A DNA stretch of 64,000 bases from Bimuria novae-zelandiae CBS 107.79. Its lineage: Eukaryota; Ascomycota; Dothideomycetes; Pleosporales; Didymosphaeriaceae. Location of the stretch: positions 267,334-331,333 of the forward strand of contig ML976742.1 in NCBI GenBank assembly GCA_010015655.1, written 5' to 3'. A program made the position numbers and the translations under genes. The notes under the pieces are model-generated. The model worked only from the letters and a program-made list of their open reading frames with translations. It had not been told where the DNA came from and ran no database searches. Numbering within the stretch: the first letter of the stretch is position 1; every line of letters begins with the position of its first letter. Shown here one piece after another: positions 1 to 11,694 of the stretch.

Positions 1-1730
1 AACCCTTACGAAAGAAGTAAGCCTTAAAATTAAACTAAAGTAAAAAGGAGAAAAGAACTAGGTAAGAGGAGTATCTTTAACTACTAAAGGAATAGTAAAA
101 CCCTTCTTAATAACGTTTAGGTCTACTTCTCCGCCCTCTAATATACTACTAGGGTTAAGGAAGCTATTATCCTCCTTACTTAGGCGCTTTCTAATTATAA
201 TAGCCTAAAGCCGCTAGCGTAAGTCTTAGTAGGCTTAAGTAGGTATATTAGCTCCCGTGAGGACATTATTTATTATTTAAAAACTATTTATTATAATACC
301 CTTATCTACTGCCACGAACTTACTAGAGAGCTACACGATATTAGTCTTAAAAAATAGCTTTATTATCTAAAAGGAACTTATAGAAGGGTTCTTACACTTT
401 TAATAAAATACTTTAAAGTTAGCAGTATAAATTTAAAAAAGGTTAGAAGTCTTCTTAACTACAACAGTAATACGCTTTAAGAGCTAAACAGCCTTAAAGG
501 AAGAAGTAATAAGGCCTAAAATAATAGTAGTCTTACTCTTAAAGGAAGTATAGTAATTAATAATAGCAATCTTACGAGCAGAATAGAACGCGTTAAGGTT
601 AGTAAAAAAGGCCTTTTATTCTTAGCTACTCTTTAAAATCTTGTTTATAAGGTAGCTTATACTAATAACTATAATATTAGCAAACTCTTCGCGGCTAACT
701 TTATTAAGGGCAGGCTAAATCTAGGTAGGGGAAAGAGTTAGTAGAGCACACCCTAAAGTTATTTAAAATAAGTTAGACTAAAGCATACTTGTCTAGTGTA
801 GCTAGTAAGCTTATAGGTATGGCACTCCTTATAGGATACTATCTTGCCTGCTAGCACCTACTAATAGACGTGTCTATAAGTAACGTAGTTAATACACTAG
901 TGCTCGATTATCGCGCGTAGCAAGATTAAACTTTAAGAGCTAAGCTTATTAAGTTAGCAAGTGCGCACACCTAGGCTAATAAAGAACTAAAAAGAAGGTT
1001 AGAAGAGTAAGGAGGCAAGTTAAAAGGTAGGAAAAAGTAAAAAAAGCGTAGAAAAGAGTTTAGAACTTACTTTATAAGCTTTAAAAGGACTAAACTTCTT
1101 AATAAGCTAGCTAAAAAGAATTACGCTAGCATTAGATATAGTAGCCTTATCTTAAAAAAGTTTAGTCTTTTTAAGTTAGTAGCTAAGTAACTATAACAGG
1201 GACGGGCCTTCTTTTATTTTATTATTAAAGTTAGTAGCACGCCTCTAACGCTTAGGCGTCCTTATTATATAGCTATTACGTAAAAGGCTAGCTATCTTAT
1301 TAGAATAGTAAGGGGAATTAGGTCGCGAAGTTAAGGAAGACTAGGTTAAAAGCGAGACGTTGCAGCGCACGAAGTTAAGCTAAGAAAAGAAAGAGAGCTT
1401 AAAAGAGTAAGGTCTAAAAGCTAAGTAAGAAGTAATTTTATATATATAATAATAAGTAAACGCACTAGCGCGAACACACTACTGTAGTAACTACTTACGG
1501 TAAGGATATAAAATTAGACACACGAGAATAGAACTAGTAAGAGGTTTATAATAGTAAGAGGATTATAAGTAGACAATAAAATAACTATAAAGCTATATAA
1601 ATAAGATAAGACGCGGAGATTTTTTTTCTTAATAGAGGGAAGGGAGGTATATAATAGGCTACGCCTAGTTATTACTTTAGATTCTTAACCCTTAGTTATG
1701 TAAACCCTAGATATATAAGTTTGACGCCTA
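1..1730. repeat. AT-rich RIP-mutated repeat, family not identified
   Basis: This stretch is AT-rich, dominated by TA, and stop-laden in all frames. No protein domain could be read with confidence on either strand. Its composition matches the adjoining retrotransposon remnants, so it is probably transposon debris, but I cannot name the family. Confidence 0.6.
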
Positions 1731-1734
1731 AAGC

Positions 1735-4700
1735 TTAACTTTGGACTCTCTATCAAATTTATAAGTATTCTTTTGGCACCTTTGGCTCCTTGAGCACCCA
1801 GCCCCTTATAAACTCTTCTTATTAGTCCTGCGATAATAGTTTTAGTTATTTAAGGTATAGCTTTGTACCTTCCAGTAGGTAGATCTTATAATCTTATTCC
1901 TGGTATTTTGGGAGTGTTTCGCCGTCTTGTTCGTGCAATAGCTTTGCGAAATCTTTATATTTCTTAGGTATAGACAGAGATTCTTGCCTCTCCTTCTAGA
2001 GCTTACTCTTCCTTATCTATATAACTCCTATTGCCTAAGGATTCTTCTTATAGATTTTTGTCATTTTATAAAGTAATATTTTTATAATTATTAATTTCTT
2101 GCTGGTTCCCTCTTTAAAAGGTATATAGTAAACCTTTAAGTTTACTTATTTTAAATATTATACGCTAGTAACCTTTATTATAAAATTTTAGATACGTATT
2201 ATTATTTTTACTAGTTAATAATAGGGTTATGTTATAATAGCTAATTATAACTAATAATTACTTTTTAGCTTTTAAGATCTATTATCTTGAAGCTATATTA
2301 GCTCTAAAGTCTATCTAGACTAATAGGTAATAGCGTTATTTTAGACGTAGCTAGCCTTTACTATATTCTTAGAATATCGTCTTATTTACTATTTTTACTT
2401 ATACGGATGTTTCCTTATTCCTGTATAGCAGGTTATATTTTTCTACTATTTTAAGAAATATTAGATATTTAGTCGCTCTAGGGTCTATTAGAGCTATTAC
2501 TAAGTAACTACTAATTATAACTTCTTTAGTTAAATGTAGGCTGTCTGTGCCTGTTCCTGCCTTTTTCGCCTTTATAGTTACGTCTCTATTAGTGAATTCT
2601 TTTATTTAGTAACGCCCTAGTTTTTTAATTTAATATTAGTGTTTTTAAAGTTATTTTAAAAAGCTTTTACTTTTTTATTTTAAGTTCGCGTGCTTTCTTT
2701 TATGCTAGTATTAGTTTTTAACTTTTTCTATTACTTATAGTAAAGCGCTTTATAGGTGCTTTTAGTATCCTTAATTTATAAAACCTTTCTTTCCTCTAGG
2801 GTTCTCCGTGTCGTTTGCATCCTGTAATTAGACACTCCTAAGATTTTAGATCCCTACGTAATAGTGTTATTTCTAGTACTACTATCTATTCTTTTTGATA
2901 TAGGTAGGCTAGGCAATTCCTATTACAATCTATCTATTAGATTTATTATAGGTAATTAGGGCTTATACTCTCCGTTTATTTGTTTTTTATAGTTACTATT
3001 AATTCTAAGTTTATGCCTTTAGGGTACTAGCTTGTAGCTTTTTTATGTGCCTCGTGTATTTAGTATTTATAATTAAAGTATTTATACTTGCCTAATTCCG
3101 TATAGTGACGTGGCTATTTGTCTAAGAAATATTTATAGCAGTTTATTATTAGTTTATAATTATTAATAAACTTATAGTTAGGGTCTTTTAGCGGTATTAC
3201 TACCTGTGCCTTTTTTATCTAATGTAGTTAGCAATCTTTCTTATTATAAAGGAACTAGGCTACTCGTTTATACTATTCTCGAATTTTAATTTGCTAGCCT
3301 AGTACTAGTACGTTTCCTTAGTACTTTGTAGTAAACTTGTAAATTATCGTGACTCTTAATTCTTTAAGTTTAATCTTTTACGTATATTCCTAGGGTGTAT
3401 ATATTTAGCTATTATATACCTAGCACTTTCCTTCTAATAGTTAAAGAAGGATCCTGTACTTTAGTACTATTTTTTATTTTATTTCCTTTAGTACCTCTAG
3501 AACCTTAAGTTCTATATTAGAGACCTTATCTTTATTAGTTTTTAGTAGTATAAGCGTTAGTGCCTATAGCGTAGCTATTATTGCTTAAGTAATCTAAGCT
3601 TTCTTGCTGTATACTTTATTATTTTTTAAATAACTTTTTTAAAAGTAACCTTGTTTCCTATATCTTATGTACGCGTTTTTATTAAAGCGTTATTTTTAAT
3701 TTTAATTAAATACTCTATTCTTACGGCCCTTTTGCTACTTTCTAAGTTTCTATTCTTAGTCTTTATTAGTTATTATAATGTCTCTATTATAGTTCTTCTA
3801 TAGTTTTTAGCTTTTGTTAATATTTGATTAAATACACTGACCTTCTCGCTTTTCTCATTATTATTTATAAAATTGGTTATTACTTTATATAGCTAGCTTT
3901 ATAAGTTCTTCTAAGTTCTCTACTTTAATATAGTAGGTAAGCTTATCCTTAACGTTTTCCTTTAGCCTATTAAAGTAAGCTACTTAAAGTAGGGCATTAT
4001 CCTAGTTAATCTTAGCTTATAGGCGTCTAAACTTAGCCGTATAGGTACTAAATAATCTAGTTTATTTAAGTTTTTATATCTTATATTTAGCTTATTATTC
4101 TTCGTTAACATATCTAAATATAATCTATATTTATTTTTTTAAAAATACCCAGTCCCTAAACACCTTCCTAGTTTTATTACTATATTCCAAGATATCGTCT
4201 TTGTTCTCTAGATAGTCCTTAGTAAGGGGTTAAATCTACTTAACTATTTTGTCTTTTATATGTGTGCTAGCTACAAGGATTTTAAATTATTTAGTTCTAA
4301 AGATATTCTTATTATAGTATTAGTAGAGTTCTATATTTATAAGAAACGCCTTAAATTATTTTTATATACCTTTATAGACCTTATAAAACTTAAAGAATAT
4401 CTTTTCCGTAGTTATAATAGTTAGAATATAACCTATTAGCTTAGCTAACTACTCCTTAAGCTATTATATCTTATTAGCCTAGTTAGCTAACACTATTATA
4501 GTATTTATAGTTAGTCTAGAAGCCGCGCTTCTTATTAGGACTCTTACTATAGTAGCTATTGTGGCTATACCTTATTTTAGAACTTTAGGTAGTTAAAGTG
4601 TTATAAGGAATTTACGTACCTAAGCCTAATCTAGGTTAAGGGAGAATAGGTTAAGAGTAAAACACCTCGTGGATATATTTAGTAGTTAAGAAGTTAATAG

Positions 4701-5096
4701 TAATAGCGGGATATTTTATAAATAATCTAATTCTATAACGAACAATAGAACAACTAACTAAGAGGTTTACTAATCTGTTATAAGAAATATACTTGTAATA
4801 TATTAAGTTAACTATAAGGAGTAAAAAAGGTATAAAACAAGTATTAAACTATATACTATTTATTTTAGCCCTTACTATTGTTAGACTTATTATTATAGTC
4901 CTACTAAGACCCTAGAGTCCCTAGGACCCTTAAGGTCCTATAGGATCTCGCATTATGCGGGACTTTGTTACGTAACTACTAACCTAAGCTGTTCCGCGCT
5001 TTCCTGTGTTCCTCCACCCTAGTAATTTTGCCAATAATGACTCTCTTGGCGTAATTATCTGGTTCCTTCGTTCCTGTGCGGTTTGTGATCGTAACA
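1735..5096 (-). mobile_element. Ty3/gypsy LTR retrotransposon remnant (5' part), RIP-mutated
   Basis: The right end, read on the minus strand, begins TGTTACGATCACAAACC and resembles the LTR that starts at 62021 on the plus strand. Shared stretches include the AATTACGCCAAGAGAG block and the CAAAGTCCCGCATAA block. Going left, the minus strand carries a gag-like region and, near 2000-1780, a frame with stops that resembles the segment just before a gypsy reverse transcriptase (PKEY..F.KLL, then L..HKI.LLEGTK). The polymerase core is not recognisable further left, so the 3' half is missing, cut, or mutated beyond reading. The coding frames are broken by many TAG/TAA codons of RIP type. Confidence 0.65.
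4890..5096 (-). repeat. gypsy 5' LTR segment (minus orientation)
   Basis: This is the conserved portion of the LTR shared with 62021 onward in opposite orientation. It starts TGTT at 5096 on the minus strand. The inner LTR boundary is not clear, so the left coordinate is only the extent of obvious similarity. Confidence 0.6.
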
Positions 5097-5619
5097 GTTA
5101 TATAGTATTCTTAATATAAACATCTATAATTTTAATAAGACTAGCTTTATAATAGGTATCGCTGCGACGTTAAAAGTCGTTATAAGCTATAAAGTGGTTA
5201 GCTAGGTAGCAGCTATATAGCTAGTTAATTATAAGTAAGAAATGGCGATTAAGTATATTAACGCATCTAGCTAGTATTAATACCTTATCCCTAACTAGAC
5301 TATCGCTATTAGTAATAATAGCTAGATAATTAATAAATTTAGCTTTAAGTAGGTAAAGCACTTTTACTAATATATAACTTTTCATATCTCTAGCGCTTAC
5401 TAACTACTTATTTTTAATATCTATAGTTGCTACGTAATGCCTAAGTTGAGTTAATTCTATAAAGAGAATACGATTATTACATTTTATATACTACTATATA
5501 TATTACACCTTTTTTAGCTACTTAATATTAGTTACATTTCGCTACTTAAGCGCGCATATAGCTATTAGGTATCTAAGCCTATATAATAAGGCGTTTTTTA
5601 TATTAATAAGCAGGACTTG
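5097..5619 (+). pseudogene. Fot1/pogo transposase fragment (C-terminal half)
   Basis: The plus frame opens with a NFxKTxFxIG block, the degenerate form of the NFDETGF motif that carries the first catalytic Asp of Fot1/pogo DDE transposases. It continues to a LLxxSxxSLLKRAY-like block equivalent to the PLDVxCFxxLKxAYG region. Stops of CAG-to-TAG type interrupt it. The left end is cut by the gypsy LTR at 5096, the right end by the inverted-repeat element at 5620. It is closely similar to the same part of the elements at 61292-62020 and 29709-31541 (minus strand). Confidence 0.7.
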
Positions 5620-5888
5620 TATCGACGCTTGTTACTTAAAGAATCTATTTAGGTATTTCTACTCAGAGGCATATAATAGTGCGTGAATAATAATATAGCT
5701 AAGAATACATTAAGTACTAATAGGCCTAATATAAAACGATACTAAAAATGTATTAAATTGCATATAATAACAAAAAAACTGTATATAAAAGTGTCTAATA
5801 AATATTATTTTGAAAAGCTAAATACTAAAAAGCAAGAAAATTATTAAATAAACTAAAAAACTAGTCTAATAAAGAATCCTGGTAAAAG

Positions 5889-6088
5889 TGTTGGTAGGCC
5901 TCTGTACGATCGTACGGGTGATAACAGTAACGAATGTCTTGTATATTGCTATTGGTATATTCTATCTATGAACGTGGGTGCTACGAAGGTATACATGGGC
6001 TCGGTGCGAGTTGGACCGAAGTAGGATCGACGCGGTACGTTGGGCAGCATTAAGCAGCCTTAGGCGATAGGATATGTGTATACTAACA
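5889..6088 (-). repeat. copia LTR (left copy; 3' LTR for minus coding)
   Basis: It starts TGTTGGTAGGCCTCTGTACG and ends ATACTAACA, 200 bp. It aligns base for base in length with 11495-11694, and the differences I see are transitions. Confidence 0.9.
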
Positions 6089-6099
6089 CTAGTAACCTT

Positions 6100-9000
6100 T
6101 TATTATTATAGTATACTATTCCGTAGGTCGCTGCATAGATCCCTCTACTTATATTAATAGCATATTACTATTAATAAATTATTTAAGTGCGCGATTTAGC
6201 GTAGCTTTTATAAGTGCGTTTATAGGGTTATCTTTACTATTAATCTATTTAATTTCTGTAATCTTGCGGCGCTTATATAACTAGCGAAGTGCTATAATAT
6301 TAATTATTAAGCGTTTTTTATTTATAGTGCTAAGTTTAACGAGGCACTTATACAGTAAGTATAAGTTTATATATATAATAAGTAGGATTAATGGTAGACC
6401 TAGGCGTTCTATAATTATATTAAGTATTATTAAGATAGTAATAGCAATATTAACGCCGCTAACTATACTATATATCTCTAATACTAGGACGCTTCTAGTA
6501 ACGCGTTTATATTTAATTAAACTCTAATATATTATATTACTACGTATGTCGAACGTATTATCTTGTCTACTAGACTTATTAACAAGGATAAGTAGGTACC
6601 CTAGCTATAAGCTAAGGTCTTAGTTATTAGTAAAAGAACTATTTATAAATACTATTAATTTAACTATAATAAGGTTAAGATAAATATACTATAATTCTTA
6701 CTATAAGTTCTTAGCTTACTAATATAGCTAGTAGTTAAGTTTCTTATAGTCTATATCCGCAGGTTACTATATTTACGTAGCTATAGAAAGGTTAAAAGAT
6801 ACTTTAGGTTAGTAAATAAAAGTAATATACGCGCCACGCGCGCGCTGCTCTATATATCTTTATACTTAGTCTACTACTTTTAGATTAATAGTATTAATTT
6901 TAGCTCCTTGCCCCTTTTACGTTAGTTAAATAGTATCTTTACGTAACGTAAGGGTGTATTTATTAAACTCTAGTAGTACCTCTTTAGATAGTCTCTCTTT
7001 TAGCTTAGCTTAAAATTTAACTTTTTAAAGCGCGGCGTCCTTTACGCTAAAGAATATAGGCATTATAACTATAAACGTATTATTTATTTATAAACCTACT
7101 ATACTAAATGTTTTTAGTTCTCCGTTCGTGATTAAGAGGCATAGATTATATGTAAATATAGCTATGTCGAGCTCTTTATAGTAGTGTCCTTAGTACGTAG
7201 CGAACTAGTAAACTCCTGCCTTTATAATTCTATATAGTAGCTTAATTACGCGAATAATTATACCCTTAGAATACTTTATTATAAGCTCCTTAGGCAGGTG
7301 CGCTAAAATCGTGTAGAATAGCTTAGTTTATACCTATAGGTATGCCTGTATAATATTGCGTAGTTCTATAGACATGCCTTTAGTAAGCAATATAGGTACT
7401 AGGGCTAGTATTAAGCGCTAACTAGCTTATTAGATAGTTAAAAACTACGCTAGGATTTTATATTTACCCTTATTATTATAGCCTTAAATAATAAGTTATA
7501 TTTTCTTATATAAGACTATAGTCTTACTTTTAACTTCGCGAACTATGCGCAACTTAAAAATATAATACTTATTATATATAGTTAGGTTAAATAGCTTAAA
7601 ACCAAACACTTTATAACTAATAAAGTTATTAATTTCTTTTTAGTTAAATGCTTTAAAAGGGGCGCCTAGGGTGGTAATTACGCTATTATTATATAGCTTA
7701 ATAGCTAGGGCGTAATTGTCCTCCTCCTTCCTTATTAGGTATTGCACCGTACGCTTGTTCTTAGATCTAGGCAGGCGGCCCCGCTTGCGAGGCTGAGTCG
7801 GCTGTGTAGCTGCTGGCGGCTGCTATTTAGCAGTAGTTAGTCCTTCCCCTTTATCTACGGCTGGAATCACGTCTGTAGTCGTGTCTCGATAGTAAGGTTT
7901 TACGACTGTGGATCGGAACGTCGTTGGGCCGTTAACTATGTCTATAGTAATATTGTGATCCTTCATGTTAATGACCTTGTACGGCCCTTGCCATCCATTC
8001 TTCTCACGCTATACCATCACCTTACTCTATAGAGGTAGTAAGAGCAACTTATCTATATTTGGCCCATTCCTAGTGTTAAGTGCGTTGCTCACTGCACGTT
8101 CTGCTGCGGCCCTCCGCAGCGCCTTCATCGCTTTCTGGATTGCTTCAGCGCGACGTATTGTCGATGGTGATGGTGGCGAGTCCATGGATACCCGAGGGTA
8201 TGCGCCGAAGACGAGCAGCGTGGGTACAAGTCCGTCTAGGCCAGCGGTGTCGTTGACGGCCTTGACTGCCATCTATAGCACTACGACGTCGCTGGTGCTG
8301 GAGTCGAGCTCTGCCCTCATGATCTCGTACGCGCGTCTAAGAGGTGCATGGTACCTTTCCACCTTGCCAATAGACTAGTGAGCCTCTACAGGCACCTGTT
8401 TGCAGGTGATTCCTATAATCTTTACCTTAGACCTAAACTTAATAGATGCGAAGTTGGTACCCGCGTCGTGGGTGATAATGTCTGGCGGCCCTTGGTACGT
8501 ATTAATCTATAGTAAACAGATTGCCTCCCAGGTGTCTTTCGCACTTATAGATCGTAGAAATTAAGCGCTATTAAAAGTCGTAGCTAAATTAATTACGTAA
8601 AGCACTAGCTTCCTACTTAAATATATTATATTTATAAAAATCTTAAAGTTAAATTCCTAGTTATTTTTTAATTAAAATTTAAATTATTATAGCACTAAAT
8701 CGTGTGCTTAGTAGTAATAGCAGAACTTTTAAATTTTATAAAGTAGCTATTTATCTACGTTATTATACCCTATATATTTAAGTAATTATATTAGCTATTT
8801 AATAGCTAAGTGCCTAAACCTCTAATATAGACGTTAGAGCTTAGTTTTTATAAGGAATACCCGCGCGTGCTCTATCTTGCTTAGGTAAAACTATAAATAT
8901 CCTTATTTATAAATTACTAAGAAGGTTACTTTTCCTTATACTAGCTAATTTATAGTATTATTAAAGCATACCTGCAACTAATCCATGTCTTTTAGATAAA

Positions 9001-11440
9001 GGAAAAATAAGGTCAGTACGTCTAAAATCTTAGATTTAATTTTTTTAATTTTTATACATACGTGCGTAATTTTAATTAATATAATAATATTTTTTTTACT
9101 AAATTAAACTAATGCGTTTCTAGTAGTAAATATATCTAAAATTATTATAAAATTCTTAGTTTAAAGCGCCTAAAATTACTCCTTTTTAGCTATTAATATA
9201 TTAGAGGCACTAGTGTTAGGGAGGATACCTTAGTATATAATTTATAAATAGTAGCTCTTAATAAAGAATTACGTTACTAACGTTATAAGTTTTTTATACT
9301 TATAGACGTTATCTCTAGTGACCTAGTGCAGGAAAGCCTAATTTATAAAGTACTTAACTACTAGCCTTTAGTCCTCTTTCTCTTCTTCTTCCTTTTACTT
9401 CTTTTTAAAGAACTAGTTAACTTCTTCCCCTTCGTACGCAACAAGGAATGTTATAAATTCTATTTACTTACTTATAATATTATAGTGTGTAATATACTAT
9501 ACTTTAGATTATCTTTTTTTCTTAAGCGTATAGTTCGTAGACTAATAGCCTATTTTACTATAGATATAGTACTTCTTGTCGCTTCGTGTGTTAGTCTATA
9601 GGTTATCTCTAGAACGCTACTAAGGTTAGTCACGTTTACTAATAAACTTACTTTATATACTTTATAAGTTATAATCCTCTCACGTTCTTCTAGAACTGTT
9701 ATTAGTATATTAATAGTCTAAGTAGTACTAGTTATTATAGTCTACCTTAGTAAAGTTAACAGAGGTAGTTATAGCGAGCGAGTTTTTAATTAAAGATTAT
9801 AGATCTCTAAATAGAACCTTATACTCTAGGGACGGCCTATAGAGCGCTATTATAAACTCTTTAACGCCCTAGCATGCTATAATTATAGTTATCTAGAGCG
9901 TATATTCTCTTATGTACTACTAGCCAAGAGCCCTTTAATATAACTAGAGCTAATTAAGGACCTTATAGGGTGTCTTATTAAGGTTCTTTTTATAAACTTT
10001 AATAAAAGATATCGTCGTCTAGTCCGAGTAGTAGTAGCTATAATTAATATCTATGTTAAAGTAGTTCTTAAGCTTTATATACATAGTCAGAAATATATCT
10101 ATTTACTAATTAATAAAGTAGAGGTAATACTCTTGTGCACGGCCTTCTAGGATCCGCGAAAAGGCTATATAGAATTAGTCTAGTTAGATATCTACGTAAT
10201 AGTAGATACTATAAAAGATCTTTAGCTTATTATCTAAGAGGTTATATAGCTTCCTTATATACTTCTTCTCACGGTCCTATATCTTAGTAAAGGTATTAAT
10301 TATCTTTAGATCCAGTTTCTTGTTACTAAACTTAATTAGGGGAATTATCCTATACGGGTCTATATTACCTAAGGGTATAATTAGAGGGACGCATTATCCC
10401 TTTAAATATTATAGGTATACTAGTGTGTATTCGCGGAATCTATTAAAGTTATTATATAAAAAAGGAGGTTATTAACTATACTATCGCTAGTCTGCCTATA
10501 GTATCTATTTAATTACTTCTATAAGTAGTTCTATAAGCTATTATCCTTAATCTAATTGTTAATTAGCTTAATTTTAGATATATATCTTATTTTAAGCATA
10601 GGTTTTTTAATTCTTTGCGTCCTAGTCTCCTGCCCTTATAGAGGTTTAGCTCTAGGTCTAACCTGCTATCCCTACGTTTGTGGGTTATACTAATCCTATA
10701 GTATATTATTTTAGTATTATCCGCTCTTATAGTATATACGCGGCTAACCACTTGTTAAAGGTAGTAGATTAGAACTAATTATTTAGCTACTTTAGGTAAT
10801 CCTCTATGCGTAGTAATTTAGCTATAACTTTGCTTAGTAATATATTAACACGACTAGTATATACGCCCTTAAAGCAGAGGATCCGCTTTAGTTCCTTAGT
10901 GTATACTATATACGCACGCCGGAACATGGCTTTAGTCTATCCTTTAAAGTTCTAATAGAACTTACTAAAGAGCTCTATATCTACTATAGGCCAATCTGTG
11001 TAGTCCGCGATCGCACGCGCGATATACGTTATTATTATAATTATATCTATCTTATTATCTAGGGCCTTAATCTTATTATCCTAGATCTTTAGATTAATAT
11101 AACGCTACTCTCTTACCTTTAAATTAGTAGTTTTTAGTAACTCCTCTCGTGTAAGCGTATAGCCTTTATTACTACTAGCTATTTTTTTTACTATTTATTA
11201 TTATTAACGCGTGTCGTGCTAGCTATATTTACTAGAGACTTATTAGTAGTTTTAAATTATACACGGGTAAAGCGCGACTAAATAAGGGTTAGTATATATA
11301 TAAACTACGTCTTAGAACGCTCTAATATAGCTAGAATAGTTAGTTTTAAGCTAGATAAGATGCCTAATATAGCTAATAATAAATTTAATATAGATAACTT
11401 TATTACTAATATAGATAACTAGGGAATGCGTAGGGTTATA
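6100..11440 (-). pseudogene. copia gag-pol remnant
   Basis: Broken polyprotein of the 5889-11694 element, read right to left. Near 9600-9535 a frame keeps the spacing of a copia gag zinc finger (KKxYIxxKxGxxSTN), with Cys changed to Tyr as expected for G-to-A RIP. Near 9300-8950 lies a protease-like segment. At about 8540-7740 the integrase survives almost intact: HDAGTNF (about 8470-8450, catalytic Asp) and GKVERYH (about 8369-8349, catalytic Glu), followed by LVPTLLVFGAYPR. Reverse transcriptase follows at about 7640-7080 (QRLILALVPILL, then LLYRIIKAG), and RNase H further left. Stops occur throughout except in the integrase patch. The element is not autonomous. Confidence 0.8.
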
Positions 11441-11494
11441 AGATCTATCTTTTTTAACTTAATTATTTATAACTACTATATAATTACTATTTAG

Positions 11495-11694
11495 TGTTAG
11501 TAGGCCTCTGTACGATCGTACGGGTGATAACAGTAACAAATGTCTTATATATTACTATTAGTATATTCTATCTATAAACGTGGGTGCTACGAAGGTATAC
11601 ATGGGCTCGGTGCGAGTCGGACCAAAGTAGGATCGACGCGGTACGTTGGGCAGCATCAAGCAGCCTCAGGCGATGGGATATATATATACCGATA
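11495..11694 (-). repeat. copia LTR (right copy; 5' LTR for minus coding)
   Basis: It starts TGTTAGTAGGCC and ends TATACCGATA, immediately followed by the AAAAG duplication. It is the partner of 5889-6088. Confidence 0.9.

Larger units (their letters stand above)
5889..11694 (-). mobile_element. complete Ty1/copia LTR retrotransposon, RIP-mutated
   Basis: Two 200-bp LTRs in direct orientation (5889-6088 and 11495-11694) bound the element. It is flanked by the 5-bp duplication AAAAG (5884-5888 and 11695-11699). On the minus strand the domain order is gag with a zinc-finger remnant, protease, integrase, reverse transcriptase, RNase H. Integrase before reverse transcriptase is the copia order. 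It sits inside the left arm of the inverted-repeat element, so it is the younger insertion. Confidence 0.9.

Noticed and set aside
6327..6527. 66-codon plus-strand frame
   Set aside because: It is an AT-rich chance frame antisense to the copia RNase H region.
7965..8378. 137-codon plus-strand open frame
   Set aside because: It is the antisense shadow of the well-preserved copia integrase on the minus strand.
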